From Culex pipiens pallens (lineage: Eukaryota; Arthropoda; Insecta; Diptera; Culicidae): a stretch of DNA of 64,000 nucleotides. Location of the stretch: the NCBI RefSeq assembly GCF_016801865.2, contig NC_068938.1, positions 53,460,493 to 53,524,492 of the forward strand. Reading direction: 5' to 3'. Below, in pieces: positions 25,411 through 36,467 of the stretch (position 1 is the stretch's first letter; each line of letters starts with the position of its first letter). The notes beneath the pieces are model-generated. The model did no database searches and was not told the origin of the DNA. It worked only from the letters and a program-made list of their open reading frames with translations. Both the position numbers and the translations under genes were made by a program.

Positions 25411-25468
25411 CAGATAAAAAAAATTCTTATAATGTGTTGGATTACATCAATATTAATAAACCTAGAAC

Positions 25469-26146
25469 TAACGTCATGATTCGAAATCCGGACACTTAGT
25501 ACCATATTATTTTTGTTATAGCTGGCAAAAAATCATGAAATAAGTTGGAAATGTAGAAATATCATAAGGATTTAGTATAAACAGTCAGTTTTAAGAGAAT
25601 GCATGCAAAATATGTCTTTTCTAACCATTTTTCATCAGAATTTGAAAATTAAAATGACTTGTTGTGCTTCGAATCCCGGACACTGTTAAAAGCTGATTCG
25701 AAATCCAGACACTTTTGCTTCGAATTCCGGACACTCGATTTTGCTTATGAATCGCACAAATTTGGACTGAAATGTTAGTGAATGGCATTCTTTAGGTCTC
25801 AAATAAGCTGTTAACACCAAAACAATCGATAGTTTATATAAAAAATGGCTAGAATTTAAGTAAATCAAAAACATAAATTTCTGCTTTGCCTTCCCGGTGC
25901 TTCAGACGCCTATGAAATATTTCCGTTGAAATGTTTCGCATTTTTGGTAAACTTATACTTTTATTTTATTTAATTGTTTTGGCATTAACTACAGCGTTAA
26001 AACAAACATTAAATGGAAGTTGATGTTAGTATTCATCAAATAACACTGTTTTGATATTCATAATGCGAAGTTATATCCAAATAATTGATAAAACAAGTTG
26101 AAGTGTCCGGGTTTCGAAGCGTCCGGGAATTCGAATCATGACGTTA
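25469..26146 (+). mobile_element. 678-bp TIR element, copy 1
   Basis: TAACGTCATGATTCGAAATC at the left is mirrored by GAATTCGAATCATGACGTTA at the right; TA on each side is probably the target duplication. The motif CGAA(A/T)TCCGGACACT recurs at least four times inside. The same length and sequence recur in opposite orientation at 44031-44708. Confidence 0.85.
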
Positions 26147-26412
26147 TAAAATCCAAGAAATTCAAAAATCCTACTTGGGTCAAGGCATTCGAATTTCCTC
26201 AGGGAAGGCTACGTACGATTTACAAATTTATATTAAATTGCGTTTAGATTCGAATGAGTTACATAGTTTATGATGTGATATTTGTTTTTGTTTCATTTTG
26301 TTTTTGGTTTTGTGATAAATTTCCACATTCGATTGATTAACTACACAGCAAACAAGCAGTAATTCAACTGCGTGGCACAAAGGTTAAATAAATTTTGCGT
26401 TATCTGTGCTGT

Positions 26413-28786
26413 CCCGGGCAGACGGTAATAACAAAATTCAGAGCAGTTCTCTAGGATTTCGGTCATTCGATTTTTTTGTATTTTTTAATCCGACTGAAAC
26501 TTTTTTGGTGCCTTCGGTATGCCCAAAGAAGCCATTTTGCATCATTAGTTTGTCCATATAATTTTCCATACAAATTCGGCAGCTGTCCATACAAAAATGA
26601 TGTATGAAAATTCAAAAATCTGTATCTTTTGAAGGAATTTTTTGATCGATTTGGTGTCTTCGGCAAAGTTGTAGGTATGGATACGGACTACACTGGAAAA
26701 AAATAATACACGGTAAAAAAAATTTGGTGATTTTTTTATTTAACTTTTTATCACTAAAACTTGATTTACAAAAAAAACACTATTTTTAATTTTTTTTATT
26801 TTTTGATATGTTTTAGAAGGCATAAAATGCCAACTTTTCAGAAATTTCCAGGTTGTGCAAAAAATCACTGACCGAGTTATGAATTTTTTAATCAATACTG
26901 ATTTTTTCAAAAAATCGAAATTTTGGTCGTAAAAATTTTTCAACTTCATTTTTCGATGTAAAATCAAATTTGCAATCAAAAAGTACTTTACTGAAATTTT
27001 GATAAAGTGCACCGTTTTCAAGTTATAGCCATATTTAAGTGACTTTTTTGAAAATAGTCGCAGTTTTTCATTTTTTTAAATTAGTGCACATGTTTGCCCA
27101 GTTTTGAAAAAAATATTTTTGAAAAGCTGAGAAAATTCTCTATATTTTGCTTATTTGGACTTTGTTGATACGACCTTTAGTTGCTGAGATATTGCAATGC
27201 AAAGGTTTAAAAACAGGAAAATTGATGTTTTCTAAGTTTCACCCAAACAACCCACCATTTTCTATCGTCAATATCTCAGCAACTAATGGTCCGATTTTCA
27301 ATGTTAATATATGAAACATTTGTGAAATTTTCCGATCTCTTCGAAAAAAATATTTTTGAAATTTTCAAATCAAGACTAACATTTCACAAAGGCCAAACAT
27401 TCAATATTACGCCCTTTTAAAATGTTTGTCTTGATTTGAAAATTCCAAAAATATTTTTTTCGAAAAGATCGGAAAATTTCACAATTGTTTCATATATTAA
27501 CATTGAAAATCGGACCATTAGTTGCTGAGATATTGACGATAGAAAATGGTGGGTTGTTTGGGTGAAACTTAGAAAACATCAATTTTCCTGTTTTTAAACC
27601 TTTGCATTGCAATATCTCAGCAACTAAAGGTCGTATCAACATAGTCTGAATAAGCAAAATATAGAGAATTTTCTCAGCTTTTCAAAAATATTTTTTTCAA
27701 AACTGGGCAAACATGTGCACTAATTTAAAAAAATGAAAAACTGCGACTATTTTCAAAAAAGTCACTTAAATATGGCTATAACTTGAAAACGGTGCACTTT
27801 ATCAAAATTTCAGTAAAGTACTTTTTGATTGCAAATTTGATTTTACATCGAAAAATGAAGTTGAAAAATTTTTACGACCAAAATTTCGATTTTTTGAAAA
27901 AATCAGTATTGATTAAAAAATTCATAACTCGGTCAGTGATTTTTTGCACAACCTGGAAATTTCTGAAAAGTTGGCATTTTATGTCTTCTAAAACATATCA
28001 AAAAATAAAAAAAATTAAAAATAGTGTTTTTTTGTAAATCAAGTTTTAGTGATAAAAAGTTAAATAAAAAAATCACCAAATTTTTTTTTAACCTTGTATT
28101 ATTTTTTCCAGTGTAGTCCGTATCCATACCTACAACTTTGCCGAAGACACCAAATCGATCAAAAAATTCCTTCAAAAGATATAGATTTTTGAATTTTCAT
28201 ACATCATTTTTGTATGGACAGCTGCCGAATTTGTATGGAAAATTATATGGACAAACTAATGATGCAAAATGGCTTCTTTGGGCATACCGAAGGCACCAAA
28301 AAAGTTTCAGCCGGATTAAAAAATACAAAAATTAAAATTGAAGAAAAAAGACCGATTTCGTAGAGAATTGCTCATGCCATTTCAATAACAAATACAAATA
28401 AAATAACAGAAAATGTTATAAATTCTTCTTGAAAAATCCATTTTTGAATAGGAGTTGAATAACAGTTTATGTTATCATAACAAAATTTGATATTGATCTG
28501 ATATTGGTTAAAGCCAAAACAACTTTGGAATAACATTTTTTGCTCTGGAAGAATACTTCCAACTGTTATTGGTATGACCGGATAAGTTTTTTAAATAACA
28601 GAAAATAATAACGAAGATTCGTTCGCAGAATAGCAAAAAAAAATGTCTGTTATTACAAAAACAATCCAATAACAAAAAACATAACGTCGAATAACAAATC
28701 CTGTTATAAATAAGATAAAATGTTATTGGCCTAGTATTTTCAAACATCATAAAATGTTATTCCCAAGTTATTTCTGTCTGCTTGGG
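26413..28786. mobile_element. AATAAC-rich MITE (copy 2) carrying a nested P1 palindrome
   Basis: Ends are CCCGGGCAGACGGTAATAAC (26413) and the mirror of TTATTTCTGTCTGCTTGGG (28786). The right 410 bp match the MITE at 5423-5868 in reverse orientation. After 28 bp the left end is interrupted by P1 (26441-28373), and the MITE sequence resumes at about 28374. Confidence 0.85.
26441..28373. mobile_element. P1 long palindromic element, intact copy
   Basis: A 1.93-kb inverted repeat: GAGCAGTTCTCTAGGATTTC at the left is mirrored by GATTTCGTAGAGAATTGCTC at the right. Two independent pairs of mirrored ORF starts (27021/27783 and 26666/28138) give the same coordinate sum, 54804, so the arms align without net indels around an axis at 27402 over at least 1.4 kb. 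There is almost no loop. It is non-coding and is expected to extrude a cruciform or produce long hairpin RNA if transcribed. Confidence 0.92.
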
Positions 28787-28892
28787 TTGACATTTTGAGA
28801 AATGCAGCTAACCAGCATGGGACACCAACTAGGCCGAAATGTAAGGCTCATATTAACTTTAATCATGTCCACTATTCAGCGTTCTGATAGCC

Positions 28893-28965
28893 GTTCAAAC
28901 TAAGCCACTAGTTCCCTCTGTAAGTGCTGGATTTCAATCCCGTTTGTGCGTGGAATACTGTCCAT
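28893..28965 (+). mobile_element. Degenerate tRNA-like sequence
   Basis: A weak A-box-like stretch (ATAGCCGTTCAAACTAAG) and a B-box-like GGATTTCAATCCC are spaced as in a tRNA. The stems do not fold well. It is probably a decayed SINE head. Confidence 0.3.
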
Positions 28966-28989
28966 GCGTTGTGTGTGACTTTTCTCTCA

Positions 28990-31900
28990 AACAGGTGATG
29001 TGCATGCTTTTGCATGCGATGTTACAATCGATTTTTTTTTCGATGTACATGGATTGATTTAACTTAAGTTTTCAAAAAAAATTCACCACATTTGATGTCT
29101 GTGCACTTCACTGCAAAATGACAGCACTCAATACTGCTCTCAAGCCTGGCAAGCATGGTGTGAATAATTTAACGCCGTTACAATTGACTCTGCCGTTGTC
29201 ACATATATGCTTCACCGATTACATACATGTTGGAATACTGCCGAGCATAACCATCCCATATCCAGCCAGTGGCAGCAACCAAGCGGGATGAATTTTCCAC
29301 CGAATGTAAAACTACACGATTTTGCACTCAGATCGAACTCTCGTTTGCGCTTCCCGATAGCTGATTGGCGTGGGAAAATGCTTGCGTGACAGGTTGATAT
29401 GACATAATTTGCAAATAATTTGAGAAAGAATTCTTAATAGGTTGAGTTAGAACGGTACTTTGCATCATCCATCAATTTCATGAAATGCCTGTCGGAATTT
29501 TAATTGACATTCATCGTGTGGAATGCAACATGAATGTTATATGGCAATTCAGTTTCAGGATCTAATTTATTCGGAAAGCGATCTAAAAATACACACAAAT
29601 TGCCCGCAAATGCTACACACTTTCCAATTAATTCAAAACCCACAAACGTTCCAATTACATTACAATCTGAAGTGCGGGGCCAAAGCTTGAGCTCGTCGTG
29701 AGTTGATGGAAAAAATAAACACTTTGCAACAAACAAAAAAAAAACGCATGTAACCGTCAGGCTCATTCCGAAACATATTTCCAGTTGAAATTTTTGTGCG
29801 CCCAAATGTTTGCCGTGAAAACATTGCGTTTTTTCTGCTCGAAATGTTCACCATAAAAATTTAATTTAATAATGCAAAATGTTATATAAATAATAAATAT
29901 TTTCATAAGGAAACTAGTAACTCATTCAAGGGTGGAATATTTTGGAAAATTCTTACGGTGCATCGCATTGTACCCACTAGACGAACTTGTCCGGTAATAT
30001 CTGGCCAGACTGCCGGTCGGTGCCAGTCAGTCAGTGGTCCAGAGAAGCGGAAAAAACAACATGCGGAAATAAATCAATTTGCAATTTTTCATCTGGGACT
30101 TTTGGGTGTGGATTTTACCCATCCAAACAGAAGGGTTGAGGATTTTGCGTTTCTTGTGCAAAAATGAGCTGGATTTTTTGTGCAACTTTTTTTCAGTTCA
30201 TAAAAAAAATCTCAAAAATAATAATAAAATAAAATGATTTCATAAATTAAGCACGATTTGCACATGATCATTCAATAATTTTTAATTCTATTTTTCTGAT
30301 TTTTTCGGCTGAAACCTAGAAAGATGAAAAAACAATATACTAAAAAAAACAAGAATATTTTGTAATAAAAACTCATCAACTTTAAATGATCGTTTTTGAA
30401 TTTGCACTATTGGTCCCATTTCTTCCTGCATGCCTAAGTCAAGATTGTATCATAAGATTTATGATTCAAAATCATTCAAAAACATAAACGCATACAAAAA
30501 TAATCAAGTAATTTTGTTTTTTAAATCAGCTCATTTGAACAATGTTTTCCAGTTTTGAGATTGAAAATTTCGTAAATATAACTTTAGGAAGCTTTCTACC
30601 ATTTTTTTCTGCAACCAGAGCACACGCCTCAGCACTACTATAATGAAAATTGATATGTTCGCTGGGGGATGAATGATGTTTACAAGTGAGTGAGTACGAA
30701 AAGTGCAGGGGAAAAGCTTGTCCCGAAAAAAAGCTTACCAACGAACGCGGTTGTGTTTGTGTGATTGCCGTCCAGCCAGCTAGAGAGCACAATGAATGAA
30801 AACTACACAAAAATGGGGTTTGCGTGTGTTTTTTTTTATTCTGCTCAGTGAAAAACAGCAACAAAAAAAATGCCAAAACACAATGGGCGGTGTAGTTTCG
30901 CAGTTCGACAATGGGCGGCAAACTTTTTGATCAAGTTCATAACTTTTATATTGTGGTGAAGCGCTGGCTCGCATTGAAAGGCCAAATTGATTTCATGAAA
31001 TTGAAGGATTTCCCAAGCTGATTGAAATGCTGCCTTTGAAAATTCCATGCATAACAATTGAGGGTTGAAGTATCTATTCTATGTCTCAAATTCTAACAAT
31101 ATCTTTCAAACCACTTTGCAAAGAAATGTCTCCAAATTTGCTGCCACAATCACAAAGCAATTACGGAGAGGATGCCGAAATATCCGCAACCGACCCACAG
31201 ATTATCCTACGACTTGCCTCCAAAATCTGACTCAGCGCGCCAAGAAACTTTCATTACGCTGATTGTTTTTATACTTTGTTAATACCATTTGTGGTTATAA
31301 ATCTTCCGTTTGAAATTAGTTTAAGCCGTCTTTCGACGCAGATTTTCCTTTTACGATTACCGTCCTCACAGTGGTGGACACAAAACTCACTTGCAAAAAA
31401 AAGTAGGAATATGTACAAAACTCCGCAGAAACAACAAATCCCCAAAATGGATTTTTAATGAAATTATAAAAATATCCTGGCTGGCTGGTGGAGCAAACAG
31501 ACCGAAATCCGTCGACAGCTAATGCCATTTTTATTTGAAACTATTTCCCCTTTTCCCCTTAACCATCCAGAAGAAACACAGTGACATTTGCTTCACCAGA
31601 CACATTTGGATGGGCGAAAATTTATGCGCTTCCGTTCTGAGTTATGGCCCCAACAATTTTCGATTGAGCCAAAATCTGTTTACTTTTGGTAACCACCCCA
31701 CCCCCTCCCCCTCTTTATTACCAAGAAAACGGGCCTTCTGATTTATGTTAGCACACACACACACGACACAAAGTGGCACACAAACATGGCATTATGTCGA
31801 ATTTATTTCAACACAACGGGGCTCATTAGCGTTAAAGTTTAATATATTAGCCAGATGATAAGATTAGCGACGCGAGGGCATAGGCTGGCACGCGAAGCTC

Positions 31901-32245
31901 CCGTTCTACCGGGGGGAGCAGGTGACACCACCCTCACCCCAACTAAACATGAACCCGGAGGGTGAGCCGCGACCACGATACCAATAACTCTTTCGTGGGA
32001 GGCGTCATAAACAGCGCGATGATTTTGTGATGGGGTTTGCAGAACCGTGGTCATTTAAGAGTCTTTTCTTTTTCTATTGAGCTGTTATTGATATTATTCA
32101 ATCAAATTCCTAAAGTTCTGAACTCGTCTGACGTTGTTGAGTCACAATCTTCAGAAAATCAAACCTCAAAAAATCATTCATTCTTCAAAATAAAAAAAAA
32201 ATCCTGAAAACTGCATATTGATTAAGAATTAAGAAAAACGCTACT
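28990..32245. other. Unique DNA, no gene seen
   Basis: Mixed composition. A GC-rich stretch at 31855-32050 contains ACCGGGGGGAGCAGG and GGAGGGTGAGCCGC but shows no tRNA-like boxes or flanking duplications. A CA run lies at 31752-31764. Confidence 0.45.
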
Positions 32246-32248
32246 TAA

Positions 32249-33176
32249 TCCACCCTTAGGTGGTTGATGCCTTCCTCTCAATTAGAGTGTAATGCTTATC
32301 AAAATAGATACACAATGGCGGACCTTTCAGTGTTCTATCAACTTGATTTATTATTCATACCATCAGATTGGGTAGTCAAATCTTCATAATTCAGGGCACT
32401 TATGTGCTTATAACTTTTGGAGTTAGGGTTGTCAGCTCTTTAATCTTTTTAACTCATTGGAAAGGTCATTTGATCACCTATCCATCGACAGGTCGCATGA
32501 TAGATCCGGACAACGTTTTCATCGAAATATATGAGATCCGGCCTCTAAAAAGTGCATAAATAACACTTAAGTGCGCATAACTTTTGATAGGGTTGTCAGA
32601 TCTTCAATCTTTTGAACTCGTTGGAAAGGTCTTTTGATCACCTATCCATCGACAGGTCGCATGATAGATCCGGACAACGTTTTCATCGAAATATATGAGA
32701 TCCGGCCTCTAAAAAGTGCATAAATAACACTTAAGTGCGCATAACTTTTGATAGGGTTGTCAGATCTTCAAATTTTTGAACTCGTTAGAAAGATCTTTTG
32801 AATACCTTTCTAAAAATGTATAACATAACCGGGTTTCTTACAAAAACCACCCTTTTTACAATCTTCCGGACTTTTATTAGAATCGTTTTTTTAGCATAAC
32901 TTTTGAAGTACTTTACTAAACTATATAATTTTCAATAGCGACTTATGGGACCCCAAGACGGATCGAATGAGACCAATACGGTTAAAATCAGTTCAGCCAG
33001 TGCCGAGATAATCCAGTGCAAATTTTTTTGATCAACATCCCACCACACACACAGACATTTGCTCAGAATGTGATTCTGAGTCGATAAGTATACATGAAGG
33101 TGGGTCTAGGAGGTCAAATTAAGAATTTCGTTTTTCGAGTGATTTTATAGCCTTTCCTCAGGTGAGGAAGGCAAAA
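32249..33176 (+). mobile_element. Dispersed element with GCCTTCCTC / GAGGAAGGC ends and tandem core
   Basis: TGATGCCTTCCTC at the left and GGTGAGGAAGGC at the right form short inverted ends. The core holds a 164-bp tandem repeat, and the 3' part contains ACACACACAGACATTTGCTC and a GATTCTGAGTCGATA block. No ORF of note. Confidence 0.6.
32390..32810 (+). repeat. 164-bp tandem repeat, about 2.5 units
   Basis: The markers TTGGAAAGGTC at 32457 and 32621 give a 164-bp period. Units share CCTATCCATCGACAGGTCGC and CATAACTTTTGATAGGGTTG. The two central units are almost identical; the outer ones are diverged. Confidence 0.85.
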
Positions 33177-33221
33177 AAGAACATCTAATAAAGCCATTTT
33201 GTCTAAAACTGAAATAAGCCT

Positions 33222-33492
33222 CAATCCACCTTTAGGAGGTTGATGCCTTCCGCACATTCTGTTCTATCAAAATATCGAAGATCTATGTCTGAAAAAAGTG
33301 TATAAATAACAGCAAAGTGCTCATAATATTTGTAAGGGATGATTTCTCATCTAACGACAATGGGTTGCATGTTAAACGCGAACATAATTTTAATCAAAAT
33401 GTCTTAGATTCGACTTTATAAAAAAGTGCACAATTCAATTTTAAGCGTTCATAACTTTTGATAGGGTTATCAAATCTACAACCTTTTAAGCC
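33222..33492 (+). repeat. Partial copy of the GCCTTCC element
   Basis: CCACCTTTAGGAGGTTGATG followed by CCTTCC, and later CATAACTTTTGATAGGGTTA, repeat the head and unit sequence of 32249-33176. It runs into the decayed P2 copy. Confidence 0.55.
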
Positions 33493-33978
33493 ACCAGCAC
33501 ACACAGCAGTTGCCCGAATCTTGTTCGATTTCCATGAAACTTTGCTTCTAAAGGTAATTTTGGTCCATGACCATAATTCCTAGGTCCGTTTTTCAATGCT
33601 CGATACCGAACCCTGATAAAAATATGATGTCAAAGGGTCTTTTTTGTTAAATTAAACGCCCGATTTCCGTAATCGAAATTCCAGTAAAACGCATGTTTAT
33701 TTATTTTTTTGTATTTTTCATCAAAAAAGTTAAATATAGATTTACAACCTCTGCCATTTCTCATTACTCAACTGTCTAAAATCGAGATTACTGTCATTTT
33801 ATGTAAAAATTAATTTGAGACCGTCGTTACATTAATAGGATTTCAGTTTATTTTGAAAATTCAATTCGTCTCAAGATTTACATTTTTTAAAAAATGTATT
33901 GGGCAGGCCAAACAACGTCCCTGTAGTTTTTATAAATAGTGCTTTGAAAAGTAGCTTCAAAAAATGATATTCTTGAAC

Positions 33979-34545
33979 CCGGGGTGACTTTGATAGTCAC
34001 TCTGTTTCTCAGTTACTTTTATTGTTTAGTTTTAAAAGTTTACAATTAAAACTTGCTCAACTTAATTAAAATGTATATTAAATTCATTAGATTCAGTTCA
34101 GTTTTTCATTGATTCATAATTTTGTTGAAATTTACTAAAAATATTGGTCTACTGAAAACGCTTATAAATGAGAAGATATTTTTGAATTCTGTTTTAATAA
34201 CACTTAAAATTTGTAGCTAAGAAACTTATGTCAACTGATCTTAGTGTAAAATTGCCTAAAGAATCCGATAATGATGTAAGTTTTCCAATTCAAACTCGTT
34301 TTAAATGAGAAAAATATGACACTTTGAGAGTATTTAAACAATTCGATTTATCAATGTTTTCTTAATAAAAGTTAACTAACTTTAAAGACTTTTAAAACAA
34401 ATTTGAAAACTACTTTATGAGGTACTTTGAACATTTCTTTAGCAAGCTCCATGCCATTTATATAAAAATCATATTTTTCGTATGGTTGAAAATCATGATT
34501 CTATCAATGTCACCCCAGCTATCAATCTTAACCCACCCAGTACTT
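33979..34545. mobile_element. GGGGTGACTTTGATAG element, truncated copy
   Basis: Left end CCGGGGTGACTTTGATAGTC matches the inner terminal motif of the element at 5988-6905. The right end, CTATCAATGTCACCCCAGCT, is a diverged mirror. The outer TACCGTAAA tips are lost. Confidence 0.6.
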
Positions 34546-35407
34546 ATCTACCCAGAGAAGCATTTTTTTTCATTTTTCATTTTTTGTAATTTCTCATTTA
34601 TGTTTTGTTTATATGATGCTTTTCAGGAATATTTTTCAGTGTGCAATGATGTGTATAAAGTTTTGGAGCAGACGAAAGTATATAAAAAAGTTTTTTGCTT
34701 GCTTACTTTACGGGCTTTCAGAAATAAACGAAACAAATAATTAAACTAATGTGATTAAGGCCATTTTAGACATTTTTTTCCAAGTTTTTACCCCGAGAAA
34801 TGAATTTTATGATTTCGAAGTTTTTCTTCGGAAAGACCTCTAATTTTGCACAAGACTGATTTTTTTGGGCTCGTGCATTGCTTGAATTAGGTTTTTTTTT
34901 TCTAAATTAAAAAAAACTACAAATGACATTCTGCAAATAAATATATTCTTTTAAGCAAAAAAATCCAAAGTATTCTATTGGGAAATTAGCTGAATTTTCA
35001 AAAAAAAATTTCTAAAACATACGACAAAGAAAAAACCTGTTCAAAAATAGTCAAAACTTTTTTGTAAAATTCTGATACCTTGTAAATAATGAAAGCAAAC
35101 TCTTTAGGCCTTTGCATCAAAATTTTTGTTTTTGTCTGCTCTACAACTTTTTACATCATTGTTAAACTTATAAAATTAACTCAGCGTTGTTATAAAAATG
35201 TAATTTTAGCATGAAATCTTATGTTCTAATTGAAAAAAATCCTCTTTGTGTTTTTGTAGATTTAAAATCATAATAAATTTCCAATAAATTGACATGTTCC
35301 ACCTTTATTTACTATTGACTAACGGTGAGGCGTCATCCATAAAGTATGTCACGCTAAAATCGTCCAAAATTGGAGGAATTATTAGTACGCCCACAAATCG
35401 GCCGTCC

Positions 35408-35704
35408 AATCTATCTTCTTCTATAAATATAGAAAATTTCGATGGTTTTGTTCGAACGCGAATCAGCTCAATACGGAGCGTCGGATCGAGGTGCTCTTTG
35501 ATGCGTTGAGTTCGTATAAGCCCAATGAAGGTTTATATGCTAACTAATTGACACTTTGGCCACTCTGGAACCGATTCTGGAGCATCGGAAAACTGTATGG
35601 AAAATGTTATGTAAAATCAAATTTTGATCACAGGAGGCTGAATATGCAAAAAAGTTAAAAATGTCAACAAACGAAAAAAGGCAGAACGAAGTTTGTCGGG
35701 TAAG
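35408..35704 (+). repeat. Dispersed repeat, GAACGAAGTTTG-type end (copy 2)
   Basis: Longer relative of 22296-22496, including GAAAATTTCGATGGTTTTG and the CACTTTGGCCACTCTGG block, ending AACGAAGTTTGTCGGGTAAG. It interrupts the decayed P2 copy. Confidence 0.6.
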
Positions 35705-36106
35705 GCTTGTTTAATATAAAAGTTCACTTAAAACCAAGTTTTGAGCTAATCATTGAAAAACGTGCCTACGTCAAAATACGGTTAATTGTAAGGTGGTACG
35801 AAACCACCCTACCGTAAAAAGTGAAATTGAAAAATGGATCTTTGATTCATGATCAGGAACCAACATTTCCTTCTGAAGCAACTTTTTCCGATTTCGTATA
35901 AGTTGGTGGAGACTGACTCAAATTTGATGAATATTTGAGTATATTCTTATTTCCGAAAGTCTGTGGTCTTTTTCCAATCTGTGGACGCGAAATTCAAAAT
36001 TTGTAAAAAGCCTTAAAGAGCTCTACATAATTTTATATTTACACAAAAGCCAAACAATTTATTCTTTGTTTATTTTTAGTTTACAATTTAATGTTAAACT
36101 GTTTCG

Positions 36107-36467
36107 GCCGGTTTGATCCCAGAAGGCCCCGGTGGCAAATTTTGAGACGAGATTTGTCTGATCACGTCTTCCGTCGGACAGGGAAGTAAATGTTGGTCCC
36201 GGTCTAACCTTGTGGTTAGGTCGTTAGCTCAGTCCAGGTGCAGGAGTCGTCTCCCTGGGTCCTGTCTCGGTGGAGTCGCTGGTAGGCAGTTGTACTAACA
36301 ATCCAAAGGTCGTCAGTTTGAATCCCGGGGTGGATGTAAGCTAAGGTGTAAAAAGAGGTTTGCAATTGCCTCAACAATCAAGCCTTCGGACACCTAGTTT
36401 CGAGTAGGAATCTCGCAATCGAGAACGCCAAGGCAGTGCTGTTGAGCGAATAATTTGATTTGATTTT
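36107..36467 (+). mobile_element. tRNA-related compound SINE (copy 1)
   Basis: Contains a tRNA-like unit with B box GTTTGAATCCCGGGG (36318-36332), preceded by GTCGCTGGTAGGCAGTTG, a second degenerate tRNA-like start (TTGATCCCAGAAGG near 36120) and a TTTGATTTG tail near 36452. The order of two tRNA-like parts resembles the dimeric Twin SINE of culicines; this is inference. Another copy lies inverted at 57016-57335. Confidence 0.75.

Larger units (their letters stand above)
33497..35930. repeat. Decayed P2-family copy split by another element
   Basis: The left arm (33497-33960) retains degraded versions of the P2 order: GCAGTTGCCC, CATGAAACTTTG, GGTCCGTTTTT and AAACGCCCGATTT. The right arm (34560-35330 and 35770-35930) retains the inverted order, ending near GATTTCGTATAAGTTGGTGGAG. 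A GGGGTGACTTTGATAG-type element (33979-34545) and another dispersed repeat (35408-35704) interrupt it. It is far more diverged than the two intact copies. Confidence 0.6.

Noticed and set aside
26463..28335. Pairs of identical small ORFs on opposite strands
   Set aside because: They are mirror images produced by the palindrome, not a duplicated gene.
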